A stretch of 64,000 nt of DNA from Trichothermofontia sichuanensis B231 (GCF_026240635.1 NZ_CP110848.1:3305741-3369740), one strand, 5' to 3'. Shown: positions 18,092 through 28,548, numbered from the stretch's first letter. The notes: generated by a model not told the origin, from the letters alone. Made by a program: numbers and translations.

Positions 18092-18312
18092 GGCAAGGGT
18101 TGCAATGGGTTGACGACGGAGACGGGCTACCCTAGGGTTAACGGAGAGTCGGTTTTGTCCATGTTATCTGGAGACGTTATCTAGGGAACTTGGCCAAATC
18201 AGGGGTTTTCCCTTAGAGTAAGCTGACGCTGTTAAGGTTGGCTATGGGATAGCTGCTTGGGAGCAGTGCCTGAATTAGCAGTCAAAAAAAATCTGCCGCT
18301 TACCCCGTCCTT

Positions 18313-19713
18313 GTGATGATGGAAATGCCGTCACCCACTCGTCCTAATCCCGATCGCGCTGAGTTGCAGGACTTGGTGCGATCGCAATTACAGGCGTTGC
18401 TGGAGCGATCGCAGTTTGAAGCGGCCAAAACGATTCTACAACCCGTCCAACCGGCTGATATCGCCGATGTCATCGAATCCCTGCCCAGCCACCTGCAAGC
18501 GATCGCCTTTCGGTTACTGGCCAAAGACGAGGCCATTGCGGTTTACGAATATCTCGAACCTCCGGTTCAGGAAGCGCTGCTAGAGGATTTTAAACAGCCC
18601 GCTGTTTTGGAAATTATCAATCAGATGTCGCCCGACGATCGGGTACGGTTGCTGGACGAAATGCCCGCCAAAGTGGTGCGGCAATTGTTCCATCACCTCA
18701 GTCCAGAAGAACGGGAGGCTACGGCCCTCCTGCTGGGGTACAAACCGGAAACCGCCGGGCGGATCATGACCACGGAGTACGTGGCCCTCAAGGAGGAATG
18801 GACCGTTGAACAAGCCCTAGAACACGTGCGCAAAGTGGCAACCCATATCGAAACCATTTATACCCTTTATGTCACAGACACCTCCCGTCACCTCAGTGGC
18901 ATCTTATCCCTCCGCGAGTTAGTAGTGGCCCAACCCGACCAGTTGATTCGGGACATCATGACCCGCGATGTCATCTGCGTGCATACGGATACGGATCAGG
19001 AGGAAGTGGCCCACACCCTGCAACACTACGATTTCCTGGCCGTTCCTGTCGTCGATTCTGAGCAGCGCTTGGTGGGGATTGTCACCGTTGATGATGTCCT
19101 CGATATCCTGGAAGATGAAGCCACGGAAGATATCTATACTGCTGGCGGGGTGCAAGCCAGAGGCGATGATTATTTCAAAACTAACCTGTTTACGGTCGCC
19201 CGTAGACGGGTGGTTTGGCTTCTGGTTCTGCTGCTGACCAATACCCTGACCAGTGGCGTTATCCATGCCCAAGAGAATGTCTTGGCCCAAGTGATTGCCC
19301 TAGCGGCCTTTATTCCCCTCTTGATCGACACGGGCGGCAACATTGGCTCTCAATCCTCAACCGTCGTCATTCGGGGTTTGAATACGGGGGATGTCCGGAT
19401 GGGAGAAATGCTCAATATCCTCCGTCGGGAGGCGATCGCGGGGACCTTACTGGGTTTAATGCTAGGGGTGATCGTCATGGCCTGGGCCTATGTCCTGCAA
19501 CGGGGCGGCGATATTCGAGTCGGCCTGACTGTGGGACTGAGCCTGTTCGTGATTTCCGTGTTGTCTGCGGTTGCCGGTACGGGGCTGCCTTTTTTGTTCA
19601 AAGCCTTGAAATTTGATCCCGCTCTGATGTCGGCTCCCTTCATCACAACGGCAGTCGATGTCCTGGGGGTCAGCATCTACCTCGGCCTTGCCCGTTGGCT
19701 CTTCCAAATCTAG
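18313..19713 (+). CDS. mgtE: Magnesium transporter MgtE
   Basis: A 466-residue protein in MgtE order: an N-terminal superhelical domain (residues 10-135, with DDRVRLLDEMPAKVVRQL), two CBS domains (about 140-265, with LVGIVTVDDVLDILEDEATEDI), a plug helix and five membrane helices (about 295-466) including PLLIDTGGNIGSQSSTV, the GGN/GSQ pore signature. MgtE is a Mg2+-gated channel in the inner membrane. The start is one of several clustered ATGs (18313, 18316, 18319). A copy of repeat A lies 33 bases after the stop. No Mg riboswitch is visible upstream. Confidence 0.93.
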   Translation: MMMEMPSPTRPNPDRAELQDLVRSQLQALLERSQFEAAKTILQPVQPADIADVIESLPSHLQAIAFRLLAKDEAIAVYEYLEPPVQEALLEDFKQPAVLEIINQMSPDDRVRLLDEMPAKVVRQLFHHLSPEEREATALLLGYKPETAGRIMTTEYVALKEEWTVEQALEHVRKVATHIETIYTLYVTDTSRHLSGILSLRELVVAQPDQLIRDIMTRDVICVHTDTDQEEVAHTLQHYDFLAVPVVDSEQRLVGIVTVDDVLDILEDEATEDIYTAGGVQARGDDYFKTNLFTVARRRVVWLLVLLLTNTLTSGVIHAQENVLAQVIALAAFIPLLIDTGGNIGSQSSTVVIRGLNTGDVRMGEMLNILRREAIAGTLLGLMLGVIVMAWAYVLQRGGDIRVGLTVGLSLFVISVLSAVAGTGLPFLFKALKFDPALMSAPFITTAVDVLGVSIYLGLARWLFQI

Positions 19714-19745
19714 CAATAGCCCCTGTCGACCCAAAAGCGACGAGC

Positions 19746-19852
19746 TATAGTCAATCCAAATAAGAACGATACGGTTTTTCACTTCCCTCTCCCGCTCTGG
19801 GAGAGGGGCTGGGGGTGAGGGGGCTGTTTCAGCCTAAATGGCAATGACTATA
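19746..19852. repeat. Dispersed repeat A, copy 3 (intact, 107 bp)
   Basis: Starts TATAGTCAATCCAAATAAGA and ends AAATGGCAATGACTATA; the outer 8 bases are perfectly inverted and the next 12 or so partly. The centre has CCCTCTCCC...GGGAGAGGGG, able to form a hairpin. It lies between convergent mgtE and ndhJ. This copy defines the uninterrupted form of the element. Confidence 0.85.
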
Positions 19853-19868
19853 AGGTGCCCTAGTCGTC

Positions 19869-19901
19869 AAAAAAACAGGGGACAGCCGAGAAGGCCATCC
19901 C
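19869..19901 (-). terminator. Factor-independent terminator of ndhCKJ
   Basis: On the minus strand GGGATGGCC pairs with GGCTGTCCC (9 positions, two G-U) around the loop TTCTC. CTG and a run of seven Ts follow. It starts 35 bases after the ndhJ stop codon. Confidence 0.8.
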
Positions 19902-19936
19902 ACACAATCTGCACCCCCTAGGAGAGGTACGCTACC

Positions 19937-20470
19937 TTAGTAGGCATCCTGGAGTTCAAAGAAGTCGGGCGAGATATAGTCCTTGCGCAGGGGCCAACCC
20001 ACCCAGTCTTCGGGCATGAGAATCCGCTTCAAGTTGGGATGCCCTTCATAGACAATCCCAAACATGTCATAGCTCTCCCGCTCTTGCCAGTCGGCTCCCT
20101 TCCAGATCCAGTACACCGATGGCACACGTGGGTCCTCACGAGGCAGGAAAACCTTGAGGCGAACTTCCTCTGGCCGATCAGCATCGTCTTGAACCTTGAT
20201 CAGGTGATAGAAGCTAACCAACTGGTCGCCCGGACCGACATCATAGGCCCCCTGACACTGAAGGTAGTTGAAGCCATAGGCATAAAGAGCCGTCGCGATC
20301 GGCAACAGTACATCGCGATCGAGCTTGAGGATCTCTACCCCCAGATGGTCCCGCCCCAGCGTCTCATGGTGAAACCCATTGGCTGTCAGCCAACTGGAGA
20401 CAGGACCCGCTTCGACAATTTCACTGGTTGCTTGTTCACTGGTTGCTTGCGCTTCATTCGCGTCAGCCAC
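19937..20470 (-). CDS. ndhJ: NDH-1 subunit J
   Basis: A 177-residue homologue of the 30 kDa/NuoC subunit of complex I, part of the peripheral arm of the thylakoid NDH-1 complex (ferredoxin-plastoquinone oxidoreductase). Diagnostic is the C-terminal signature [20 protein letters not shown] followed by [22 protein letters not shown]. The start is GTG at 20470, with AGGAGG six bases upstream lying inside the end of ndhK, so the two genes overlap by 8 bases and are translationally coupled. It is last in ndhCKJ and followed by a strong terminator. Confidence 0.95.
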   Translation of the reverse strand: MADANEAQATSEQATSEIVEAGPVSSWLTANGFHHETLGRDHLGVEILKLDRDVLLPIATALYAYGFNYLQCQGAYDVGPGDQLVSFYHLIKVQDDADRPEEVRLKVFLPREDPRVPSVYWIWKGADWQERESYDMFGIVYEGHPNLKRILMPEDWVGWPLRKDYISPDFFELQDAY

Positions 20471-21218
20471 GATCGACCTCCTGGGGTTTGGCAGTTGCAG
20501 AAGCAGCCAAGGCGGGGGGAATCGGCACCCCGATCGCCGCTGCGAGTTCTGGGCTAGGCGCCTGACGGGTGGGGGATTGCAGATAGGTCCCCGTTAAAAT
20601 TGGCGGCACGACTTTCATCTGGTGCGATCGGGTATAGAGACGTGGCGTTGGCCCGCGGCTCGCCCGTTCCTGGAGAGATTCGTTAGCAATTTTCTTGCGT
20701 AGTTTGATGATGGCATCGAAAATGGCTTCCGGTCGCGGCGGACACCCAGGGATGTAGACATCGACTGGAATCAACTTGTCCACGCCTCGAACCGCCGTCG
20801 GGGAATCCATACTGAACATCCCCCCCGTAATCGTGCAAGCGCCCATTGCGATCACATACTTGGGATCGGGCATTTGTTCATATAGACGAACCAAGGCCGG
20901 CGCCATTTTCATTGTGATCGTGCCCGCCGTGATGATCAAATCCGCTTGGCGGGGACTGGCCCGTGGGACGAGACCAAAGCGATCGAAGTCAAACCGAGAG
21001 CCGATCAGGGCAGCAAACTCAATAAAACAACAGGCTGTGCCGTACATCATCGGCCACAGGCTCGACAGGCGCACCCAGTTGTGAAGGTCATCCAGCGTCG
21101 TCAGGATCACATTCTCTGATAGGTCTTGGGTCACCTGGGGCGGGTGGGCCACCGGATTCATGAGACGCTCAGCCGTTAAACAGTCAGCATCAGCGGTGGC
21201 TTGTTGATCCGTATTCAT
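20463..21218 (-). CDS. ndhK: NDH-1 subunit K (Fe-S subunit)
   Basis: A 251-residue NuoB/PSST homologue that carries cluster N2. Cluster ligands are seen in [21 protein letters not shown] and PGCPPRPEA. The ATG at 21218 forms an ATGA overlap with the ndhC stop, the usual arrangement; the frame extends upstream to 21245 inside ndhC but that is unlikely to be used. The C-terminal 40 residues, rich in Pro and Ala, are the variable tail seen in cyanobacteria. Confidence 0.95.
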   Translation of the reverse strand: MNTDQQATADADCLTAERLMNPVAHPPQVTQDLSENVILTTLDDLHNWVRLSSLWPMMYGTACCFIEFAALIGSRFDFDRFGLVPRASPRQADLIITAGTITMKMAPALVRLYEQMPDPKYVIAMGACTITGGMFSMDSPTAVRGVDKLIPVDVYIPGCPPRPEAIFDAIIKLRKKIANESLQERASRGPTPRLYTRSHQMKVVPPILTGTYLQSPTRQAPSPELAAAIGVPIPPALAASATAKPQEVDRG

Positions 21219-21577
21219 GACCATTCCAGTGCTCCTTTCCGCCAAGCGTAAATCAGGGCAACAACTAAAATCGCAATAAAAATCAGCGCTTCAATGAAAG
21301 CCAGCACCCCCAGTTGGTGAAAGGCCACGGCCCACGGGTAGAGAAACACCGTCTCCACATCGAAGATGACGAAGACGAGGGCGAACATGTAATACCGAAT
21401 ATTAAATTGAATCCAGGCTCCCCCGATCGGTTCCATCCCGGACTCATAGGTCGTGCGTCGCTCTGCCCCCTGCCGGCGAGGGCGGACTAGGGCGGACGCT
21501 CCCAATGCGAGTACAGGCACTAACCCGGCAACGATCAGAAAGCCAAGAAGATATTCATAGCCGCTGAGGACAAACAC
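21215..21577 (-). CDS. ndhC: NDH-1 subunit C
   Basis: A 120-residue NuoA homologue with three membrane helices. The core motif [20 protein letters not shown] is followed by [19 protein letters not shown], both diagnostic. First gene of ndhCKJ; the promoter must lie in 21578-21700. Its stop overlaps the ndhK start. Confidence 0.95.
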   Translation of the reverse strand: MFVLSGYEYLLGFLIVAGLVPVLALGASALVRPRRQGAERRTTYESGMEPIGGAWIQFNIRYYMFALVFVIFDVETVFLYPWAVAFHQLGVLAFIEALIFIAILVVALIYAWRKGALEWS

Positions 21578-22044
21578 TGTGCTGGGCCTCGTTGAGTTGA
21601 CTTGCGTTACATCTTTACATTTTTACATCTTTCCTGGCATCTTCGAGCAGTGACGACCCTGAGCGGAGAGAATTTTTTGCTCAACCTGGATGACAACATC
21701 GAGTCTATGCTCGCTGGTTCACTCCCCCCCGTTCCTCTCCCTAGCTGGGCATAGAGACATGCTGATCGCAGTCGTGTTTGTAGTCATGCTTATAGATTAG
21801 TATCTATAGCATTGATTACTTTTGAGATACCGTGATCATCCTCTCCTTAACCTGAGTATTATGGTGACACGCTGCATACAGGCTGATTGACTGACAAAAC
21901 TCGAACTACCCTCACCCCCAGCCTCTCCCAGAGTGGGAGAGGGGATTGAAAAACTGTATCGCTCTTATTTGGATTGACCATAACTACAAGCGAAGATAGG
22001 AAGCGAATACAGCCTTTACCTAATTGACTCAGTACCCAGTTAAG

Positions 22045-22156
22045 GGTTCTTCTGGGATTTTGGGGTAAGCAGTATCAGCAGCTACAAATAAACGATCGCA
22101 AATGCTGAGTTTATGGTGGGGGCGCGTAGCGCCCCCACCATAAACTCAGAAGAGCC
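22045..22156 (+). mobile_element. MITE-like element B, copy 2
   Basis: 112 bp, starting GGTTCTTCTGGG and ending CTCAGAAGAGCC. Perfect 8 bp duplication CAGTTAAG at 22037-22044 and 22157-22164. Internal 45 bp hairpin at 22105-22149. Carries the palindrome GTATCAGCAGCTAC. Same orientation and length as copy 1. Confidence 0.9.
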
Positions 22157-22202
22157 CAGTTAAGGTTTGGACTTTGGTTATCTGACCAATCCTTGCCTCT
22201 TA

Positions 22203-22290
22203 CGTGAGGAGAGAAAAGAGAAGAGAGAAAAGAGAACGGAGATAGTCGCTCAGTTTCCCTCACTGCTCACGCCTCTATCCTCACTCCTTC
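22203..22290. repeat. Dispersed repeat F, copy 1
   Basis: The segment GTGAGGAGAGAAAAGAGAAG... through GATAGTCGCTCAGTTTCCCT and CACGCCTCT is found again, inverted, at 60493-60590. It is a purine-rich block joined to a more complex core; no coding content. Confidence 0.7.
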
Positions 22291-22445
22291 TCCCACAAGG
22301 GAGGCAGGGACTTGCACTGCAAACCTTGGCTCGATGAGCACCTTGCTCGCTCTGGGCCAGGGATTTTAGGGTAAAGGTCACACCAGTGGGAGGCACCTAT
22401 TCTCACCAATGTAAAACTGTACTTTATGATGGAGGGAGGGGCTGT

Positions 22446-23081
22446 ATGATGCTAAACGATACGTTTTCTCCTGAGGTAGCTGTTCCAACAATTATTCCAA
22501 TTGACGAGGGTGAGCTATGGCTCTATCCAACGTTTTTGACGCCGGGGGCAGCCGATCGCGCCTTTACTGAGCTACAGGCTGACATCCCTTGGCGACAGGA
22601 GTCGATCACGATTTTTGGTAAACGCTACCGTCAACCCCGCCTGATTGCCTGGTATGGTGACACGGGGAAAACCTACGCCTATTCGGGCCTTGTATTAGAT
22701 CCCCGACCGTGGACGCCAACCCTCCTCCATTTGAAAACCCAAATCGAGGTCCTCGTCGGTTCATCTTTTAATAGCGTCCTGCTGAACTACTATCGGGATG
22801 GGCAAGATAGCATGGGTTGGCATAGTGATAATGAGCCAGAGTTAGGCATCAATCCGGTGATTGCTTCCCTCAGTTTGGGAGCCAAGCGTCGCTTTTGCCT
22901 ACGACATCGCACGCGCTCTGATCTGGCCAGGGTAGACGTATGGCTATCCCACGGCAGTTTGTTGATCATGGCGGGAGCCATCCAACACCATTGGCGACAT
23001 GCTATCCCAAAAACCGCTAAGGCGATCGGTCCTCGCATCAACCTAACATTTCGCTGGCTACACGATCCTTGCCGGGGATAA
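22446..23081 (+). CDS. AlkB-type 2OG-Fe(II) dioxygenase
   Basis: A 211-residue protein of the AlkB family (ALKBH2/3-like), which oxidatively removes alkyl groups from N1-methyladenine or N3-methylcytosine in nucleic acids. Seen: RQPRLIAWYGD, LLNYYRDGQDSMGWHSDNE with the HxD iron ligands, SLGAKRRF, the distal His in HHWRHAIPK and the 2-oxoglutarate-binding Arg in RINLTFR. The start ATG 22446 follows GGAGGGAGGGG; the frame runs upstream to 22386 but those codons lie in repeat E. No SOS-like box was noticed. Confidence 0.88.
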   Translation: MMLNDTFSPEVAVPTIIPIDEGELWLYPTFLTPGAADRAFTELQADIPWRQESITIFGKRYRQPRLIAWYGDTGKTYAYSGLVLDPRPWTPTLLHLKTQIEVLVGSSFNSVLLNYYRDGQDSMGWHSDNEPELGINPVIASLSLGAKRRFCLRHRTRSDLARVDVWLSHGSLLIMAGAIQHHWRHAIPKTAKAIGPRINLTFRWLHDPCRG

Positions 23082-23249
23082 AGGCCCAGTTTGGACCACG
23101 TCTTATGGTAGAAATCTTGCATTGACCTATTTGCGATCGGGATCATGTGATCGGGAGCTGGTTCTCCAGTAGAGACCCTACACGATCGTGGCCCTGGGAT
23201 CGTGACCCATCAATGTCGGTTGCGTTGCCGTTGATTTTGGAGGTTCCCC

Positions 23250-23588
23250 ATGCAAGACGCCCTAACCATAGCCTTTGACGTCACAGCTGTGACTGCTGCT
23301 GTTTACCTTTCCACCGAGTTTTGCCTGGGGTTAGCAGAGCGGGTTACTCATCCCAAGCCAACTCCAGCGACGCTGCCGGCCTCCCCCCCAATGGCCGCTG
23401 CCCCCGTGACGGCGGCACCCGAAGCAGCCACCCCCGTATCAACGGTTCCCACTACCCCAGCACCGAGCACCCCTATCGCTGGCACTGTCCAACCCCTCCC
23501 CACGCTCAGTGCGGTTCCCAAGCCAGAACCAGAATACCTACCCCTTACCCCCCAACCAACGCAACCCAATCCGTTAGCGGAAGATTGA
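23250..23588 (+). CDS. Hypothetical membrane-anchored Pro/Ala-rich protein
   Basis: A 112-residue protein. The N-terminal hydrophobic segment (about residues 6-30) is followed by an 80-residue tail dominated by Pro, Ala and Thr. A good ribosome site, GGAGG, lies 8 bases before ATG 23250. It is followed after 11 bases by another membrane protein gene, so the two form a cassette. No family recognised. Confidence 0.6.
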   Translation: MQDALTIAFDVTAVTAAVYLSTEFCLGLAERVTHPKPTPATLPASPPMAAAPVTAAPEAATPVSTVPTTPAPSTPIAGTVQPLPTLSAVPKPEPEYLPLTPQPTQPNPLAED

Positions 23589-23599
23589 GTACTAGGGTG

Positions 23600-23995
23600 A
23601 TGCGCCGGCAACGCTTACCCTGGTTAGCGCTCATCCAGATAGCAGCCCTGACGGTTTTTGTGGCTGGGGCAGTGGATCTTCTCTTTGCCTTTCTCCTAGC
23701 CGAATGGGATCTCCTGCAAGCGCTGATCTTGCCCTGGTTGAACTTTGTTCCCCCCCTGACTCAATTCTTTGTCGGTGTGGGGGTGGGTACCCTCGCTGTC
23801 TATCTTATGGAACGGCTCCGTTCCGACGTAAGGCTGACGTCGACCTCCCTGTGGGCCTTATGCCTGTGTCTCATCCTCTGCCTCTGGCTGAAGGCCCTCA
23901 CCCCCCTTCCCAGCTTTTTGGTAGGTTTGGACTATGCCCAAATTGTGGGTCTCTTGGTAGGGATCTCCTACCGGGGACAGCGTTATTGGCGGTGA
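23600..23995 (+). CDS. Hypothetical four-helix membrane protein
   Basis: A 131-residue protein read from ATG 23600 (GTG 23597 is adjacent). Four hydrophobic segments: near the N-terminus (ALIQIAALTVFVAGAVDLLF), around 40-65, around 80-100 (LWALCLCLILCLWL) and at the end (YAQIVGLLVGISY). The frame is open upstream to 23321, but that part overlaps the preceding gene. Unknown function; probably co-expressed with the preceding Pro/Ala-rich protein. Confidence 0.55.
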   Translation: MRRQRLPWLALIQIAALTVFVAGAVDLLFAFLLAEWDLLQALILPWLNFVPPLTQFFVGVGVGTLAVYLMERLRSDVRLTSTSLWALCLCLILCLWLKALTPLPSFLVGLDYAQIVGLLVGISYRGQRYWR

Positions 23996-24452
23996 GGCAG
24001 CCGGCGTTCCAGAAAGCTTGGATCGCTTCTGCCCAGACAATCCTGGCCTCTCTGCTTAGACGGATGACCAACTGAGTAGACACTTGAATTAATATTAAAA
24101 AATCTTCATAAAACGGCTCCATTTTCTATCAAATTATGTCGGATGGGACCATTCCAGCCAAGACCGTTGGGATTTTCTGGTAAAAATACTTAAAACAAGT
24201 CCTGGTATTCCGTCACCCACCTGTTCTCTGCCTACCGTTTTTGACCAGTCGGGCGGTAGGCTAGACAGATAGTGACTGCGCCTCTCGGTGGGGCCGGCCT
24301 ATCACCTGCCCCCTATATTGTTTTGGCAGGGTCTCGCGTCTTTTCTGGAGAATCGGTTGGCGACCCCCGCGCCGAATTGGCAGGGTCTCCAGCCCATCGT
24401 GAGGAGCCAGTGTTAACCCCCAGTGCTTTGCAAGGTCAAGGAGCTTAACTGC
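23996..24452. promoter_or_regulatory. chlH upstream region
   Basis: About 450 bases with no gene. The first half is AT-rich around 24085-24200. Nearer chlH there is a near-repeat TTGGCAGGGTCTC at about 24321 and 24377 and an inverted pair CTGGAGA/TCTCCAG around 24342-24395, which could form a leader hairpin. No known riboswitch is recognised. Confidence 0.35.
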
Positions 24453-27400
24453 ATGTTCACCCACGTCAAGCCCACCGTCCGCCATATTCAGCCAGACACG
24501 TTACAAGGACGGGCGCTGATCAAGGTGGTCTATGTTGTGCTGGAACCGCAATACCAGAGTGCCCTGTCGGCAGCGGTTCGCAAAATTAACCAGACGAATG
24601 CCAGTATCGCGATCGAAATCAGCGGCTATCTGCTCGAAGAACTGCGCAGTCCGGAAAACTACGAAGCTTTTACGCAGGACGTAGCAGCAGCCAATATTTT
24701 CATCGGCTCTTTGATCTTTATTGAGGACTTGGCCGATAAGGTGGTCGCTGCGGTGGAACCCCACCGCGATCGCCTCGATGCTGTGGTGGTCTTTCCCTCG
24801 ATGCCCCAGGTGATGCGCCTGAACAAGTTGGGTAGTTTCTCGATGGCGCAGTTGGGCCAGTCGAAGAGCATGATCGCCCAGTTCATGAAGAAGCGGAAGG
24901 AAAAGGCTGGGTCCAGCTTCCAGGATGGGATGCTCAAGCTGCTGCAAACCCTGCCCAAGGTGCTGAAGTACTTGCCGATCGACAAGGCCCAGGATGCCCG
25001 CAATTTCATGCTTAGCTTCCAATACTGGCTAGGGGGATCGGCGGAAAACCTGGAAAATTTCTTGTTAATGCTGGCGGATAAATACGTCTTCAAGGGAACT
25101 GATATCCAGGCGCAACCGCTGCAATACCTCGATCCGGTCACCTACCCTGATATCGGCATCTGGCATCCCCTCGCACCCCGGATGTTTGAGTCGCTGGAGG
25201 AGTATCTGGCCTGGTATGGGCAACGGGATGATATCGCCGATGACCTCAAAGATCCCCTGGCCCCCTGTATTGGGCTGGTTCTGCAACGGACGCACTTGAT
25301 TACTGGGGATGATGCCCACTATGTGGCCGTGGTGCAGGAATTGGAATGCATGGGGGCACGGGTGATTCCGGTCTTTTCCGGGGGGTTGGATTTCTCCAAG
25401 CCTGTGGATGCCTTTTTCTACAATGCCCAGGGTAATGCCATTGTTGACACGGTGGTTTCTCTGACTGGGTTTGCCTTGGTCGGTGGTCCGGCGCGGCAGG
25501 ATCATCCCAAGGCGATCGAGGCGCTTAAGCGTTTGAACCGGCCCTATATGGTGGCACTGCCCTTGGTGTTTCAAACCACGGAGGAGTGGCAAAGTAGTGA
25601 GTTGGGGTTGCACCCAATCCAGGTGGCGTTGCAGATTGCGATTCCGGAACTGGACGGCGCGATCGAGCCGATCGTCCTCTCTGGCCGCGATGGGGCAACG
25701 GGCAAGGCGATCGCGCTGCAAGATCGGGTGGAGGCGGTGGCCCGTCGGGCGATGAAATGGGCCAACCTGCGCCGTAAACCCAAGATCGATAAGAAACTGG
25801 CGATTACGATCTTCAGCTTCCCGCCGGATAAGGGAAATGTGGGGACGGCGGCCTATCTGGATGTGTTCGGGTCGATCTATAAGGTGATGGAGGCCCTGAA
25901 GCACAATGGCTATGATGTGCAAGAGATGCCCGAATCGCCAATGGCACTGATGGAGGCGGTGATCCACGATGCCCAGGCCCAGTACGCCAGTCCGGAGTTG
26001 AATATCGCCTATCGGATGTCGGTGCTGGAGTATGAGCGGTTTACGCCCTACTCGGAGCGGTTGCATGAGTCCTGGGGTCCCCCGCCCGGTCACCTGAATA
26101 CGGATGGGGAAAACCTGTTGATCTATGGCAAACAGTTTGGCAATGTCTTCATCGGTGTCCAGCCCACCTTTGGCTATGAGGGTGACCCGATGCGGTTGTT
26201 GTTCTCGCGCTCGGCCAGTCCCCACCACGGTTTTGCGGCTTACTACACCTACCTGGAGCACATCTGGCACGCGGATGCGGTGCTGCACTTTGGGACCCAC
26301 GGGTCGCTGGAGTTCATGCCCGGTAAGCAAATGGGGATGTCGGGCGATTGCTATCCCGATAACCTGATTGGCACCATTCCCAACCTCTACTACTACGCGG
26401 CCAATAATCCCTCGGAAGCGACAATTGCCAAGCGCCGCAGCTATGCGGAAACGATCAGCTACCTGACGCCACCGGCGGAAAATGCCGGGTTGTACAAGGG
26501 CCTGAAGGAATTGGCGGATCTGATTGGGTCCTACCAAACCCTGAAGGAGACGGGTCGGGGGCCGGCGATCGTCAACTCGATTATGGACAAGTGCCGCCTG
26601 GTCAACCTGGATAAGGACATTGCCCTACCGGCAGGCGATGCCCAGGATCTCAACGCTGAGGAACGGGATACGCTGGTGGGTCGGGTCTACGGCAAGTTGA
26701 TGGAGATTGAATCCCGCCTCTTGCCTTGCGGCCTGCACGTGATTGGTCAACCACCGACGGCAGAGGAAGCGATCGCGACTCTGGTGAGCATTGCCAACAT
26801 TGATCGTCCCGAAGAGGAGATCATGGGCCTGCCGCGCATCATTGCCAACAGCATCGGGCGCGATATCGAGGAGATTTACCGCAATAGCGATCGCGGTGTG
26901 CTCGCCGATGTGGAATTGGTCAACCAGATTACCCAAGCCGTGCGAGCAGCAGTTTCAGCGCTGGTGAAGGAGCAGGCAGATGCGGATGGCCGGGTTTCCA
27001 AGGTGACGGCCTTGAATTTCCTCAACATGGGCCGTAAAACCCCCTGGCTGGAAGCCCTCCACGGGCTGGGCTACGACAAGGTGGACCCGGAGGCGATTAA
27101 ACCCCTGTTTGAGTACCTGGAGTTTTGCCTGAAGCAGATCGTGGCGGATAACGAACTGGGGGCATTGCTCCGTGCCCTGGAAGGGGAATATATTCTGCCG
27201 GGTCCCGGTGGTGATCCGGTGCGCAATCCGGATGTGCTGCCCACGGGGAAAAATATCCATGCCCTCGATCCCCAGGCGATTCCAACGGCAGCGGCAATCC
27301 AATCGGCTAAGGTGGTCGTCGATCGCCTGCTCGATCGTCAGCGCCAGGAAAACCAGGGCCAGTATCCAGAGTCGGTCGCCTTTGTTCTCTGGGGCACAGA

Positions 27401-28436
27401 TAACATCAAGACCTATGGTGAATCCTTGGCCCAGGTGTTGTGGCTGGTGGGGGCGCGTCCGGTGCCCGACTCCCTGGGGCGGGTGAATAAGGTGGACCTG
27501 ATTCCCCTAGAAGTGTTGGGGCGGCCCCGCATTGATGTGGTGGTCAACTGCTCTGGGGTGTTCCGGGATCTGTTTATTAACCAGATGGCGTTGCTCGATC
27601 GGGCGATTAAACTCGCGGCTGAAGCTGAGGAACCCGTGGAAATGAACTTTGTGCGCAAGCACGCCCTGCAACAGGCGGCGGAACTGGGCATCAATCTGCG
27701 GCAGGCGGCAACACGGGTGTTCTCGAATGCGTCGGGGTCCTATGCGGCCAATGTCAATTTGGCGATCGAAAATAGCACCTGGGAGAACGAGTCGGAATTG
27801 CAGGATATGTACCTGTCGCGCAAGTCGTTTGCCTTTAATTCCGACAATCCCGGTGTGATGGAGCAGTCGCAGCAGTTGTTTGAGTCCAGCCTGAGGTCGG
27901 TGGATGTCACCTTCCAAAACCTGGATTCTTCGGAAATCTCGCTCACGGATGTCTCCCACTACTTCGACTCTGACCCCACCAAGGTGGTCTCGCGTCTGCG
28001 CGCTGATGGCAAGCAACCAGCGGCCTATGTGGCGGATACGACAACGGCCAATGCCCAAGTCCGTACCCTATCGGAGACGGTGCGCTTGGACGCTCGTACG
28101 AAGCTCTTGAATCCCAAGTGGTACGAGGGGATGTTGTCCCACGGCTACGAAGGCGTGCGGGAACTGTCGAAGCGGCTGGTGAATACGATGGGTTGGTCGG
28201 CGACGGCGAATGCGGTTGATAACTGGATCTACGAAGATACCAACACGACCTTCATCAAGGATGAGGCGATGCGCAACCGCCTGCTTAACCTGAATCCCCA
28301 CTCGTTCCGCAAGGTGGTGACGACGCTGCTGGAGGCCAATGGGCGCGGCTACTGGGAAACCAGTGAGAGCAACCTGGAGCTACTGCGCCAGTTGTACCAG
28401 GAGGTGGAAGACCGGATCGAAGGGATCGAGTCGTAA
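24453..28436 (+). CDS. chlH: Magnesium chelatase subunit H
   Basis: A 1327-residue ChlH, the porphyrin-binding catalytic subunit that inserts Mg2+ into protoporphyrin IX with ChlI and ChlD, the committed step to chlorophyll. Seen: the BchH N-terminal domain, then the cobN/Mg-chelatase core with [43 protein letters not shown] and [15 protein letters not shown]-type blocks, and the conserved C-terminal ending [16 protein letters not shown]. The length is normal. The start ATG 24453 ([10 protein letters not shown]) matches the family; an upstream in-frame codon at 24423 is unlikely. A hairpin follows the stop. Confidence 0.97.
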   Translation: MFTHVKPTVRHIQPDTLQGRALIKVVYVVLEPQYQSALSAAVRKINQTNASIAIEISGYLLEELRSPENYEAFTQDVAAANIFIGSLIFIEDLADKVVAAVEPHRDRLDAVVVFPSMPQVMRLNKLGSFSMAQLGQSKSMIAQFMKKRKEKAGSSFQDGMLKLLQTLPKVLKYLPIDKAQDARNFMLSFQYWLGGSAENLENFLLMLADKYVFKGTDIQAQPLQYLDPVTYPDIGIWHPLAPRMFESLEEYLAWYGQRDDIADDLKDPLAPCIGLVLQRTHLITGDDAHYVAVVQELECMGARVIPVFSGGLDFSKPVDAFFYNAQGNAIVDTVVSLTGFALVGGPARQDHPKAIEALKRLNRPYMVALPLVFQTTEEWQSSELGLHPIQVALQIAIPELDGAIEPIVLSGRDGATGKAIALQDRVEAVARRAMKWANLRRKPKIDKKLAITIFSFPPDKGNVGTAAYLDVFGSIYKVMEALKHNGYDVQEMPESPMALMEAVIHDAQAQYASPELNIAYRMSVLEYERFTPYSERLHESWGPPPGHLNTDGENLLIYGKQFGNVFIGVQPTFGYEGDPMRLLFSRSASPHHGFAAYYTYLEHIWHADAVLHFGTHGSLEFMPGKQMGMSGDCYPDNLIGTIPNLYYYAANNPSEATIAKRRSYAETISYLTPPAENAGLYKGLKELADLIGSYQTLKETGRGPAIVNSIMDKCRLVNLDKDIALPAGDAQDLNAEERDTLVGRVYGKLMEIESRLLPCGLHVIGQPPTAEEAIATLVSIANIDRPEEEIMGLPRIIANSIGRDIEEIYRNSDRGVLADVELVNQITQAVRAAVSALVKEQADADGRVSKVTALNFLNMGRKTPWLEALHGLGYDKVDPEAIKPLFEYLEFCLKQIVADNELGALLRALEGEYILPGPGGDPVRNPDVLPTGKNIHALDPQAIPTAAAIQSAKVVVDRLLDRQRQENQGQYPESVAFVLWGTDNIKTYGESLAQVLWLVGARPVPDSLGRVNKVDLIPLEVLGRPRIDVVVNCSGVFRDLFINQMALLDRAIKLAAEAEEPVEMNFVRKHALQQAAELGINLRQAATRVFSNASGSYAANVNLAIENSTWENESELQDMYLSRKSFAFNSDNPGVMEQSQQLFESSLRSVDVTFQNLDSSEISLTDVSHYFDSDPTKVVSRLRADGKQPAAYVADTTTANAQVRTLSETVRLDARTKLLNPKWYEGMLSHGYEGVRELSKRLVNTMGWSATANAVDNWIYEDTNTTFIKDEAMRNRLLNLNPHSFRKVVTTLLEANGRGYWETSESNLELLRQLYQEVEDRIEGIES

Positions 28437-28450
28437 GCAGATCACTGAGC

Positions 28451-28484
28451 GGTGACAGGAGAGCGTTACGATAGCCCTGTCACC
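28451..28484 (+). terminator. Hairpin after chlH
   Basis: GGTGACAGG and CCTGTCACC (28476-28484) are perfect 9-base complements around a 16-base loop, 14 bases after the chlH stop. The following sequence has only short T groups, so termination or transcript-end protection are both possible. Confidence 0.5.
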
Positions 28485-28502
28485 TGCTTGACAGTCTTTA
28501 CC

Positions 28503-28548
28503 TATAGTCATTGCAATTTAGGCTGAAACAGCACCCTCACCCCCAACC
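28503..28548. repeat. Dispersed repeat A, truncated copy 4
   Basis: Matches the TATAGTCATTGC... end and the CACCCTCACCCCCAACC part of repeat A, then diverges into a GGGTGGGCTGCACC-type sequence. About 45 bases remain. Confidence 0.65.

Larger units (their letters stand above)
21578..22445. other. Repeat-rich intergenic region
   Basis: About 870 bases between divergent ndhC and alkB-type genes. It holds a degenerate repeat A remnant (about 21886-21982), MITE copy 2 (22045-22156), a purine-rich repeat F copy (22203-22290) and a short repeat E at the alkB start (22409-22446). No convincing gene is present. Confidence 0.7.

Noticed and set aside
24321-24395. Possible riboswitch in the chlH leader
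   Set aside because: Short inverted and direct repeats exist but match no riboswitch class that I know; kept only as a note under the upstream region.
25065-26537. 490-codon open frame on the minus strand inside chlH
   Set aside because: It is fully antisense to the certain chlH gene; composition rich in Arg, His, Gly and Pro is the mirror of biased codon use, and no domain is recognisable.
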